From assembly GCF_049846925.1 (NCBI RefSeq), contig NZ_JBNCMT010000017.1, forward strand, positions 1 to 64,000: 64,000 bases of DNA, written 5' to 3'. This DNA is from Brevibacillus_H sp049846925. GTDB taxonomy: Bacteria; Bacillota; Bacilli; Brevibacillales; Brevibacillaceae. Both the position numbers and the translations under genes were made by a program. Numbering within the stretch: the first letter of the stretch is position 1; every line of letters begins with the position of its first letter. The notes under the pieces are model-generated. The model was not told the origin of the DNA. It did not search any database and was given only the letters and a program-made list of their open reading frames with translations. Below, piece by piece: positions 40,202-48,838 of this stretch.

Positions 40202-41494
40202 GTGGTAGCAAAATGGGAAAAGTTAGAAAGTAACCAAGGTGTATTGACGGTTGAGGTTGAAGCCGATCAAGTAAACCAAGCCTTGGATCAAGCATTTAAA
40301 AAAGTAGTTCAAAAAGTTCATGTTCCAGGATTCCGTAAAGGTAAAATTCCGCGCAAGATGTTCGAAGCGCGTTTTGGCGTAGAATCTTTGTACCAGGATG
40401 CACTTGATATCATTCTTCCAGTTGCTTACGGACAAGCAGTTCGTGAAACAGGAATTCAACCTGTTGACCGTCCAGAAGTAAACGTTGAACAAATGGGCAA
40501 AGATCAAAACCTTGTATTCAAAGCAACTGTTGTTGTAAAACCTGAAGTAAAACTGGGTGACTACAAAGGTCTTGAAATCGAAGCAGGAGATTTCAGCGTT
40601 TCTGAAGCAGATGTAAATGAAGAGCTTAAACGCATGCAAGACCGTCATGCTGAACTTGTTGTGATTGAAGAAGGCAACGTTGAAACCGGCGATATCTTGC
40701 TAATCGACTTCGAAGGCTTCCAGGATGGAGTAGCATTCGAAGGCGGTAAAGCTGAAAACTACTCTTTGGAAATCGGTTCTGGCACGTTCATCGCTGGTTT
40801 CGAAGAGCAATTGGTTGGATTGGCAAAAGGCGAAGAGAAAGAAATTACGGTTACGTTCCCAGAAGAATACCACTCTCCAAGCCTTGCAGGTAAAGAAGCA
40901 AAATTCCAAGTGAAAGTAAACGAAATCAAACGCAAAAACTTGCCAGCTCTTGATGATGAGTTTGCAAAAGACGTGAGCGAATTCGATACACTTGACGAAT
41001 TGAAAGCGGACCTTACCAAGAAATTGGAAGAGCGCAAAGCTCGTGAGAAAGACACTCATGTTCGTGAGCAACTCGTAATCAAAGCAACTGAAAATGCTGA
41101 AATCGATCTTCCAGAAGTAATGGTAGAACAAGAACTCGACCAAATGGTTAACGAGTTTGCACAACGTCTTCAATACCAAGGAATGGACATCGATTTGTAC
41201 TACCAGTTCTCTGGTATGGACGAGAGCATGCTTCGTGACCAATTCCAAACAGATGCAACAACTCGTGTTCGCTCTGCATTGACACTTGAAGCAATCGGCA
41301 AAGCAGAAAACATTTCTGTTTCCGAAGAAGATGTAAATGAAGAATTGAACAAATTGGCTAGCATGTACAACCGTCCGGCAGATGAGCTTCGCAAAATCTT
41401 CACTGCTCAAGACGGCATGATGGGACTCTACCGCGATATCCAAACTCGCAAAACAGTAGATTTCCTGGTTGCAGAAAACAAAGTAAACGCATAA
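40202..41494 (+). CDS. tig: Trigger factor
   Basis: A 430-residue ribosome-bound chaperone and prolyl isomerase. The N-terminal domain carries the ribosome-docking motif GFRKGKIPR near residues 42-50, followed by an FKBP-type domain (about 160-245, VETGDILLIDFEGFQDG) and a long helical C-terminal chaperone domain. The GTG start at 40202 follows GGAGGGGAAG. It is followed by a strong terminator and then clpP, clpX and the lon genes, so the region clusters folding and degradation. Confidence 0.97.
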   Translation: MVAKWEKLESNQGVLTVEVEADQVNQALDQAFKKVVQKVHVPGFRKGKIPRKMFEARFGVESLYQDALDIILPVAYGQAVRETGIQPVDRPEVNVEQMGKDQNLVFKATVVVKPEVKLGDYKGLEIEAGDFSVSEADVNEELKRMQDRHAELVVIEEGNVETGDILLIDFEGFQDGVAFEGGKAENYSLEIGSGTFIAGFEEQLVGLAKGEEKEITVTFPEEYHSPSLAGKEAKFQVKVNEIKRKNLPALDDEFAKDVSEFDTLDELKADLTKKLEERKAREKDTHVREQLVIKATENAEIDLPEVMVEQELDQMVNEFAQRLQYQGMDIDLYYQFSGMDESMLRDQFQTDATTRVRSALTLEAIGKAENISVSEEDVNEELNKLASMYNRPADELRKIFTAQDGMMGLYRDIQTRKTVDFLVAENKVNA

Positions 41495-41502
41495 TCTAAG
41501 TA

Positions 41503-41536
41503 CAAGGCACGAATGAACCTTTCGTGCCTTGTTTTT
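41503..41536 (+). terminator. tig terminator
   Basis: Perfect 10-bp stem CAAGGCACGA (41503-41512) / TCGTGCCTTG (41522-41531), followed by TTTTT. Confidence 0.9.
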
Positions 41537-41600
41537 CCACCCAATACATATTGGAATTTGTCCCACCCGCTATTAATTTAACGTAAAGGAGGAAAGTGAA

Positions 41601-42185
41601 ATGCTAATCCCTATGGTCATCGAACAGTCCAATCGTGGTGAGCGCGCGTATGACATTTACTCCCGTTTGTTAAAGGATCGAATTATCTTCCTGGGCAGCG
41701 GAATCGACGACGATGTCGCTAATTTGGTGGTGGCGCAACTGCTGTTCCTCACTGCTGAAGATCCCGATAAGGATATTAGCTTATACATAAATTCTCCGGG
41801 TGGTTCCGTAACGGCTGGTATGGCTATTTACGATACCATGCAATTCATCAAACCAGATGTATCCACGATTTGTATCGGGATGGCTGCTAGTATGGGAGCA
41901 GTTCTGCTTGCGGCGGGTGCCAAAGGCAAGCGCTATTGCCTGCCAAACAGCGAAGTCATGATTCACCAGCCATTAGGTGGGGTTCGTGGTCAAGCAGAAG
42001 ATATTCGTATTCATGCTGACTGGATACTGAAAACCAAACGTCAACTGAATGAAATACTTGCTGAACGCTCCGGACAGCCTTATGAAAAAGTTGAACGTGA
42101 CACCGATCGCGATAACTTCATGAGTGCAGAAGAAGCAAAAGCATACGGGTTAATTGACGATGTGATTTCTTCTGTAGGAAAATAA
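41601..42185 (+). CDS. clpP: ATP-dependent Clp protease proteolytic subunit
   Basis: A 194-residue serine protease subunit forming a tetradecamer. The triad is Ser97 (GMAASMGA), His122 (MIHQPLGG) and Asp171. The motif INSPGGSVTAGMAIYD is intact. AAAGGAGGAAAG precedes the ATG. Only 20 bases separate it from clpX, so the two are one operon; in B. subtilis clpP lies elsewhere. Confidence 0.97.
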   Translation: MLIPMVIEQSNRGERAYDIYSRLLKDRIIFLGSGIDDDVANLVVAQLLFLTAEDPDKDISLYINSPGGSVTAGMAIYDTMQFIKPDVSTICIGMAASMGAVLLAAGAKGKRYCLPNSEVMIHQPLGGVRGQAEDIRIHADWILKTKRQLNEILAERSGQPYEKVERDTDRDNFMSAEEAKAYGLIDDVISSVGK

Positions 42186-42205
42186 CTGCATGAGAGGTGA
42201 AGCGA

Positions 42206-43471
42206 ATGTTCAAGTTTAACGACGATAAAGGCCAGCTCAAGTGCTCGTTCTGCGGCAAGTCCCAGGAACAGGTACGAAAACTGGTTGCAGGGCCTGGTGT
42301 CTATATCTGCGATGAGTGCATCGAGCTCTGTAACGAGATCGTGCAGGAAGAACTGAGTGGCGATGAAGAAATCGACATGAAAGAGATTCCGAAGCCGATG
42401 GAAATCCGCAAGATCCTTGACGATTATGTAATCGGACAGGATTTGGCGAAAAAATCCCTCTCCGTTGCGGTGTACAACCACTATAAACGCATCAACACAA
42501 GTGCGAAAATAGAAGACGTAGAGCTGCAAAAATCCAACATTGTGCTGATTGGACCAACTGGTTCCGGTAAAACATTGCTTGCCCAGACGTTAGCACGCAT
42601 TCTCAATGTGCCGTTTGCGATTGCAGATGCCACATCACTGACAGAAGCGGGTTATGTGGGTGAAGACGTAGAAAATATCTTGTTGAAGCTGATTCAAGCG
42701 GCAGATTACGATGTAGAGAAAGCTGAAAAGGGCATTATCTATATCGATGAGATTGATAAAGTAGCTCGAAAATCAGAGAATCCTTCCATTACACGAGATG
42801 TGTCTGGTGAAGGTGTTCAGCAAGCGCTGCTCAAAATCCTGGAAGGTACTGTAGCGAGCGTTCCACCACAAGGAGGACGCAAGCATCCGCATCAGGAGTT
42901 TATTCAGATCGACACATCCAATATCTTGTTTATTTGTGGCGGTGCGTTCGATGGTATTGAACAAATCATTAAACGCCGCATCGGTAAAAAAGTCATTGGA
43001 TTTGGTGCGGAAATGGTCGACGGTGTCAAGGGCGATCTGAAGTCAGGCGAATACCTGAAATATGTTCTCCCGGAAGACATGCTCAAATTTGGGTTGATTC
43101 CTGAATTTGTTGGTCGTCTGCCTGTTTTGGCTACGCTTGAGCCACTTGACGAGGAGACACTGGTTCGCATCCTGACTGAGCCGAAAAATGCTCTCGTGAA
43201 ACAATATCAGAAGCTGTTAAGCTTGGATGGCGTTGAACTGGAGTTCTCAGATGGGGCACTTAGTCAAATTGCCAAGGAAGCCATCAAACGCAACACGGGT
43301 GCACGTGGGCTTCGTGCCATCATCGAGCAGATCATGCTTGATATGATGTATGAGCTTCCATCCCGTGAAGACGTCAATAAATGCATGATTACGGAAGAAA
43401 CCGTTCGTGACAAAGTGAAACCACTGCTTACAAACAAAGAAGGCGACGCTGTCCAAGGCGAAATCGCATAA
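42206..43471 (+). CDS. clpX: ATP-dependent Clp protease ATPase subunit ClpX
   Basis: A 421-residue AAA+ unfoldase. The N-terminal zinc-binding domain has CSFC and CDEC; Walker A is GPTGSGKTLLAQTLA near residue 114, Walker B IIYIDEIDK, and the pore loop is near GYVGEDVE. An RKHPHQEF segment and the ClpP-docking IGF loop (KVIGFGAE) are present. ATG 42206 is chosen because GAGAGGTGA is just upstream; the upstream in-frame MKR is too close to it. Confidence 0.97.
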   Translation: MFKFNDDKGQLKCSFCGKSQEQVRKLVAGPGVYICDECIELCNEIVQEELSGDEEIDMKEIPKPMEIRKILDDYVIGQDLAKKSLSVAVYNHYKRINTSAKIEDVELQKSNIVLIGPTGSGKTLLAQTLARILNVPFAIADATSLTEAGYVGEDVENILLKLIQAADYDVEKAEKGIIYIDEIDKVARKSENPSITRDVSGEGVQQALLKILEGTVASVPPQGGRKHPHQEFIQIDTSNILFICGGAFDGIEQIIKRRIGKKVIGFGAEMVDGVKGDLKSGEYLKYVLPEDMLKFGLIPEFVGRLPVLATLEPLDEETLVRILTEPKNALVKQYQKLLSLDGVELEFSDGALSQIAKEAIKRNTGARGLRAIIEQIMLDMMYELPSREDVNKCMITEETVRDKVKPLLTNKEGDAVQGEIA

Positions 43472-43495
43472 AAGGCATCGCGTAAATCAATAGGA

Positions 43496-43551
43496 AATCC
43501 CTCCTGTAGGAGCCTCGGTTCAGAACCGTGTACCTGTGGGAGGGATTTTTT
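43496..43551 (+). terminator. clpPX terminator
   Basis: AATCCCTCCTGTAGG (43496-43510) pairs with CCTGTGGGAGGGATT (43533-43547; one mismatch/G-U), followed by TTTTTT. Confidence 0.85.
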
Positions 43552-43593
43552 CTGTGCCAAAGTGAAAACTACCTTTAAAAGGTGGGATTAAAA

Positions 43594-43902
43594 ATGAAAC
43601 GACATCTCTGGATCAACTGGATGGTCGCCATGATTTTCGTACTTGGCACCACATCAGCGTATGCGCAACCTCCTTATGCCAAATGGGGGGAAATGGCCGT
43701 TGAGGAAACCCAAAAGCATTATCCCCGAGCGCAAATCATTGATTACTTGCATGTGGGTCGCACACAAGTATCTCCTTCCACGTCAAAAGAAACGTTTCGG
43801 CTGTTGCTCAGGCAGGACCACCGAGAGTTTACCGTGATCGTTGCCATAACCTTTCTCACAGCGAGTGAAAAACTGCTGTCCATCCAAATTCAGGAACGAT
43901 AG
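43594..43902 (+). CDS. DUF3889-type exported protein
   Basis: A 102-residue protein with signal peptide MKRHLWINWMVAMIFVLGTTSAYA. The mature part (PPYAKWGEMAVEETQKHYPRAQIIDYLHVGR) matches the DUF3889 pattern seen in B. subtilis YqzG-type proteins, with YAKWGxxA at the start. The role is unknown. ATG 43594 follows AAGGTGGG. The stop is near the predicted sporulation promoter of lonB. Confidence 0.75.
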   Translation: MKRHLWINWMVAMIFVLGTTSAYAQPPYAKWGEMAVEETQKHYPRAQIIDYLHVGRTQVSPSTSKETFRLLLRQDHREFTVIVAITFLTASEKLLSIQIQER

Positions 43903-43912
43903 CCACCTGATC

Positions 43913-43941
43913 GTTTACTCATCTCTTAAGCAGGTAATACT
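43913..43941 (+). promoter_or_regulatory. Candidate sigma-F promoter of lonB
   Basis: GTTTA (43913-43917), 15-base spacer, GGTAATACT (43933-43941). The -10 fits GGNNANANT perfectly, and the -35 fits four of five of GYATA. B. subtilis lonB is transcribed by sigma-F in the forespore. Confidence 0.5.
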
Positions 43942-43998
43942 ACACAATATAGTTTGAGAGAAATCCGGATTCATCGAATTGAACGGGAGGGAATACAG

Positions 43999-45699
43999 AT
44001 GGAGTACACCACGTTAGTAATCGCAGTGATTGAAGTGGTAGTTGGGATTATTATTGGAACGTACTTTTTTAACCTGTTGAAAAGTCAACGTACTACTAAA
44101 ACCTCCGTGGACAAAGAGTCTCGCAAAGAAGTGGATCAAATGCGCAAACTACGCATGATCAGTTTGACAGAGCCACTCTCTGAGAAAACACGACCAAGTA
44201 AACTAGAAGAAATTGTTGGGCAAGAAGACGGATTACGTGCGCTCAGGGCAGCTTTGTGCGGACCAAATCCACAACATGTGATCATTTACGGTCCTCCAGG
44301 TGTTGGCAAGACAGCAGCCGCACGTGTTGTGTTGGAAGAAGCAAAGAAAAATTCGATGTCACCTTTCAAAAGTGAAGCTAAATTTATTGAAGTGGATGCG
44401 ACGATCGCCCGATTTGATGAAAGAGGGATTGCTGACCCGTTAATTGGCTCTGTTCATGATCCGATCTATCAAGGGGCAGGTCAATTGGGGCAAGCTGGTG
44501 TTCCGCAACCAAAGCCAGGAGCGGTGACCAAAGCCCACGGCGGCATGTTGTTTTTAGATGAGATTGGTGAATTACATCCGATCCAGATGAACAAGCTGTT
44601 AAAGGTGTTGGAAGATCGCAAGGTCATGCTCGAAAGCGCCTATTACAGCGAAGACAACACGCAAATTCCTTCCCATATTCACGATATCTTTCAGTTGGGT
44701 CTTCCTGCTGATTTCCGTTTAGTCGGTGCGACCACGCGCAACCCGGAGGAATTGCCGCCGGCGCTTCGTTCCCGATGCCTGGAGATCTTCTTCCGGCCTT
44801 TAAAACCAATGGAAATACGCAGTATCGTAGCGACTGCAGCAGAGAAGATGGGTATCAACCTGCTCCCTGATGCATCGGCTGTCATCGAAAAATATGCAAC
44901 GAATGGACGAGAAGCGATCAATACCTTGCAAATTGCTGCTGGTGTTGCGCTAACCGAGAAACGAACCTCGATTGAACCGGCTGATGTCGAATGGGTGGTG
45001 CACAGCAGCCAGAAGTCTCCCCGTCACGAAAAACAGGTACATCAAGAACCACAAATCGGCCTTGTCAACGGTCTGGCGGTATATGGTCCCAATATGGGAA
45101 CAGTCATGGAGTTGGAAGTAACAGCGACTACAGCAAAACAACCGGGAAGCGGACGAATTAACATGACAGGTTTGGTGGAGGAAGAACAATTGGGCGGCGG
45201 TTCCCGTACGATCAGACGCAAGTCGATGGCTAAAGGCTCTATCGAAAATGTGCTAACGGTTCTGGAACGTCTTGGTCTGCAGCCGTTTGACTACGACTTG
45301 CATATCAACTTCCCAGGTGGAGTTCCTGTCGATGGTCCATCTGCTGGAGTAACGATCGCAGTAGCTACCTACTCTGCCATTCGTGGTATTCCGATTGACA
45401 ATTATGTGGCGCTTACCGGTGAAGTAAGCATTCACGGGAAAATCAAACCTGTTGGTGGTGTAGTTGCCAAAGTAGAAGCAGCCAAACAAGCAGGAGTGAA
45501 ACGGGTACTGATTCCACAGGAGAACTGGCAAAGTATTTTTGATGAGTTCGAAGGAATTGAAGTGATTCCGATCGTGACAGTACAGGAAGCAATCAATCTG
45601 GCGGTCACAGAAGCTCCAGCTCCTGAGGAAAGTGTAATTGAATCGTTGGCACTATCATTACAATCTGAAGCGATTGCTTCTCCGCCCTTGCCGATGTGA
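43999..45699 (+). CDS. lonB: Forespore ATP-dependent protease LonB
   Basis: A 566-residue Lon-family protease without the large N-terminal domain of LonA. An N-terminal membrane span (LVIAVIEVVVGIIIGTYFF) is followed by an AAA+ domain (Walker A YGPPGVGKTAAARV, Walker B GGMLFLDEIGE) and a Lon peptidase domain with the catalytic Ser in DGPSAGVTIA and Lys in the GKIKPVGGVVAKVEAA region. ATG 43999 has GGGAGGG upstream. In B. subtilis it acts in the forespore. Confidence 0.95.
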   Translation: MEYTTLVIAVIEVVVGIIIGTYFFNLLKSQRTTKTSVDKESRKEVDQMRKLRMISLTEPLSEKTRPSKLEEIVGQEDGLRALRAALCGPNPQHVIIYGPPGVGKTAAARVVLEEAKKNSMSPFKSEAKFIEVDATIARFDERGIADPLIGSVHDPIYQGAGQLGQAGVPQPKPGAVTKAHGGMLFLDEIGELHPIQMNKLLKVLEDRKVMLESAYYSEDNTQIPSHIHDIFQLGLPADFRLVGATTRNPEELPPALRSRCLEIFFRPLKPMEIRSIVATAAEKMGINLLPDASAVIEKYATNGREAINTLQIAAGVALTEKRTSIEPADVEWVVHSSQKSPRHEKQVHQEPQIGLVNGLAVYGPNMGTVMELEVTATTAKQPGSGRINMTGLVEEEQLGGGSRTIRRKSMAKGSIENVLTVLERLGLQPFDYDLHINFPGGVPVDGPSAGVTIAVATYSAIRGIPIDNYVALTGEVSIHGKIKPVGGVVAKVEAAKQAGVKRVLIPQENWQSIFDEFEGIEVIPIVTVQEAINLAVTEAPAPEESVIESLALSLQSEAIASPPLPM

Positions 45700-45818
45700 G
45701 CAAGTGACCAGAGCACTATCATTGGACTTTCCTTTTCGTTTGCGCTAAAATGGTACGAAAACGCCTCAAAATGCTAGAAAAAAGAACCAATTGACTAGAG
45801 ACTGGGAGGTGCATGGCT

Positions 45819-48173
45819 ATGGAGGAACGTTCAGGTAAACGTGAGATTCCCCTTTTACCATTGCGCGGATTGCTCGTATATCCAAGTATGGTGCTTCATC
45901 TGGATGTTGGCCGGGAGAAATCAATTAAGGCATTAGAAAAATCCATGGTGGATGATAATCATATACTGTTAGCCACGCAAGAAGAGGTACAGATTGAGGA
46001 ACCTACTGCAGAACAAATTTACAAGGTAGGTACGGTTGCACGTGTCAAACAGATGCTGAAGCTGCCCAATGGGACGATTCGCGTGCTGGTGGAGGGGCTT
46101 CAACGTGCGAAGATCGAAGAGTTTTTGCAGAAAGAAGAGTTTTTTGAAGTAAGCATCACCTATCTGCAAGAAGAGCCAGGCAATGAGAACGAAGTGGAAG
46201 CGTTGATGCGTACGGTTCTGAACCACTTCGAACAGTATATCAAGCTTTCCAAAAAAGTATCACCCGAGACGTTCACATCCGTAAGTGACATTGATGAGCC
46301 AGGTAGATTGGCTGATGTGATTGCTTCGCACTTGCCGCTGAAAATGGATGACAAGCAGGAAATTCTGGAGCAAGTCGATATCCAGCAACGTCTGGAAATT
46401 CTCTTGACGATTCTGAATAATGAACGTGAAGTGCTGGAGCTTGAGCGCAAGATCGGCCAACGGGTAAAGAAACAAATGGAAAAAACGCAGAAGGAATACT
46501 ATCTGCGTGAACAAATGAAAGCGATCCAGAAGGAATTGGGAGATAAAGAAGGCCGTGCAGGCGAGATTGATGAACTTCGAGGCCAGCTAGACAAGTCGGA
46601 CGCTCCCGAGCGCATCAAGACCAAGATCGAAAAAGAGCTGGAACGATTGGAGAAAATGCCTTCCACTTCTGCGGAAGGAAGCGTCATCCGCACGTACATA
46701 GATACACTGCTTGCCCTGCCATGGACAAGGAAAACCATCGACAATCTGGATATCAAGCATGCAGAGCAAGTATTAAATGAAGATCATTACGGTCTCGAAA
46801 AACCAAAAGAACGTGTGCTCGAATACATCGCCGTGCAAAAGCTCGTAAACAAAATGCGTGGACCGATCCTCTGCCTGGTTGGACCTCCAGGGGTAGGAAA
46901 AACGTCCCTGGCTCGCTCCATCGCTCGTTCATTGGAGAGGGAATTTGTGCGAATCTCGCTCGGTGGTGTACGAGACGAAGCGGAAATCCGTGGTCATCGT
47001 CGAACCTATGTGGGTGCGATGCCAGGACGGATCATTCAAGGAATGAAACAGGCAGGCACAGTGAATCCGGTTTTCCTTTTGGATGAGATTGACAAGCTTG
47101 CTTCTGACTTCCGTGGTGACCCTGCTTCTGCCCTGTTGGAAGTACTTGATCCGAATCAAAATGACAAGTTCAGTGATCATTACATTGAAGAAACGTATGA
47201 TCTCACCAATGTCATGTTCATTACGACAGCGAATTCCTTGCACTCGATCCCTCGCCCGCTCTTGGATCGCATGGAGACCATTCATATCTCCGGTTATACC
47301 GAGTTGGAGAAGCTCAAAATCATGCAAGGTTATTTACTGCCTAAGCAAATGGAAGATCACGGCTTGGGCAAGGATAAATTGCAAGTCAATGAAGAAGCAA
47401 TGCTTAAGGTGATCCGCCAATACACGAGAGAAGCCGGTGTACGGAATGTGAATCGTGAGGTGGCGAATATTTGCCGCAAAGCTGCCAAAATGATCGTCGG
47501 TGGCGAGAAGAAGAAGGTCGTCATTACGGCAAACACAGTAGAACAGCTTCTTGGCAAACCTCGCTATCGTTATGGACTTGCTGAGAAAGAGGATCAGGTG
47601 GGTTCAGTTACTGGATTGGCATGGACGGAAACAGGAGGCGATACGCTAAATGTTGAGGTAAGCATCCTTCCAGGAAAAGGGAAGCTGACACTCACCGGAC
47701 AATTAGGCGATGTGATGAAAGAGTCGGCGCAGGCTGCATTTAGTTATATTCGCTCTCGAGCAAGCGAATGGAAGATCGATTCCGAGTTCCACGAGAAAAA
47801 CGACATCCACATCCATGTACCAGAAGGAGCGATCCCGAAAGACGGACCATCTGCTGGTATTACTATGGCAACCGCACTTGTATCGGCTCTTACAGGTATT
47901 GCCGTACGCAAGGATGTAGGGATGACGGGAGAAATTACCCTGCGAGGCAGAGTCCTGCCGATTGGCGGACTCAAAGAGAAATCATTATCTGCTCATCGTG
48001 CTGGGCTAACCACCATCATTATGCCCAAGGACAATGAGAAAGACATAGACGATATTCCTGAGAGTGTGAGAAATGATCTGAAGTTCATTCCGGTGGAGCA
48101 TATGGACGAGGTTCTATCACACGCTTTGGTAAAGAATAGTATGGTGAAGAAGAATGAAAGTTACGTCCGCTGA
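45819..48173 (+). CDS. lonA: ATP-dependent protease LonA
   Basis: A 784-residue protein: N-terminal substrate-binding domain (from IPLLPLRGLLVYPSMVLHLD), coiled-coil, AAA+ domain (Walker A VGPPGVGKTSLARS, Walker B NPVFLLDEIDKL) and peptidase domain with catalytic Ser (PKDGPSAGITMA) and Lys (IGGLKEKSLSAHRAG). ATG 45819 is chosen over 45813 because GGGAGGT is then seven bases away. The last 20 bases overlap ysxC. Confidence 0.97.
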   Translation: MEERSGKREIPLLPLRGLLVYPSMVLHLDVGREKSIKALEKSMVDDNHILLATQEEVQIEEPTAEQIYKVGTVARVKQMLKLPNGTIRVLVEGLQRAKIEEFLQKEEFFEVSITYLQEEPGNENEVEALMRTVLNHFEQYIKLSKKVSPETFTSVSDIDEPGRLADVIASHLPLKMDDKQEILEQVDIQQRLEILLTILNNEREVLELERKIGQRVKKQMEKTQKEYYLREQMKAIQKELGDKEGRAGEIDELRGQLDKSDAPERIKTKIEKELERLEKMPSTSAEGSVIRTYIDTLLALPWTRKTIDNLDIKHAEQVLNEDHYGLEKPKERVLEYIAVQKLVNKMRGPILCLVGPPGVGKTSLARSIARSLEREFVRISLGGVRDEAEIRGHRRTYVGAMPGRIIQGMKQAGTVNPVFLLDEIDKLASDFRGDPASALLEVLDPNQNDKFSDHYIEETYDLTNVMFITTANSLHSIPRPLLDRMETIHISGYTELEKLKIMQGYLLPKQMEDHGLGKDKLQVNEEAMLKVIRQYTREAGVRNVNREVANICRKAAKMIVGGEKKKVVITANTVEQLLGKPRYRYGLAEKEDQVGSVTGLAWTETGGDTLNVEVSILPGKGKLTLTGQLGDVMKESAQAAFSYIRSRASEWKIDSEFHEKNDIHIHVPEGAIPKDGPSAGITMATALVSALTGIAVRKDVGMTGEITLRGRVLPIGGLKEKSLSAHRAGLTTIIMPKDNEKDIDDIPESVRNDLKFIPVEHMDEVLSHALVKNSMVKKNESYVR

Positions 48174-48798
48174 ATTTATCATTAGTGCAGTTGCACCGAA
48201 GCAGTACCCAACGAACGGCCTACCAGAAATTGCTCTGGTAGGTCGCTCCAATGTGGGAAAATCATCATTGATTAACAAAATGCTGAGCCGCAAGTCATTG
48301 GCCAGAATCAGTTCCAGACCAGGAAAAACGCAGACGCTGAACTACTTTTTGGTCAACAAAATGCTGTATTTTGTAGACTTTCCAGGATACGGGTATGCCA
48401 AAGTGTCCAAATCAATCAAGGGTCAATGGGGCAGTATGATTGAAACCTACCTGAAACGACGGGAAGAGCTTCAATTCGTCGTGCAACTCGTTGATATTCG
48501 TCATGCACCAAGCAAGGATGACGTATCGATGTACAACTGGTGCAAGGAAATTGGTTTGCCTACTGTCATCGTTGCGACCAAAGGAGATAAAATCGCCCGG
48601 GGAAGATGGCTGCAACATACGAAGGTCATTCGTCAAACCTTGAATATGAGAGAGGGAGACACCCTCATTATTTTCTCATCAGAAACTGGACAAGGCCGAG
48701 ACGAGCTGTGGGGAGAAATTTTGCGTCGCTTGCGTGGTGGACAAGAAACAGCACCGCCGAAAGAGGAAGAACGTACCCCAGAGCAGGAGACTACCTAA
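48154..48798 (+). CDS. ysxC: Ribosome biogenesis GTPase YsxC (EngB)
   Basis: A 214-residue essential GTPase for 50S subunit assembly. G1 is GRSNVGKSSLINK, G2/switch I the Thr in RPGKTQTLNY, G3 DFPGYGYAK, and G4 ATKGDKI (TKxD). The C-terminus is an extra charged Glu/Thr-rich tail. The start overlaps lonA, as in B. subtilis. Confidence 0.97.
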   Translation: MKVTSAEFIISAVAPKQYPTNGLPEIALVGRSNVGKSSLINKMLSRKSLARISSRPGKTQTLNYFLVNKMLYFVDFPGYGYAKVSKSIKGQWGSMIETYLKRREELQFVVQLVDIRHAPSKDDVSMYNWCKEIGLPTVIVATKGDKIARGRWLQHTKVIRQTLNMREGDTLIIFSSETGQGRDELWGEILRRLRGGQETAPPKEEERTPEQETT

Positions 48799-48838
48799 GA
48801 AAATCTGCTTTTCTTCTCTACAAAGGAGGGGAAGTAGT

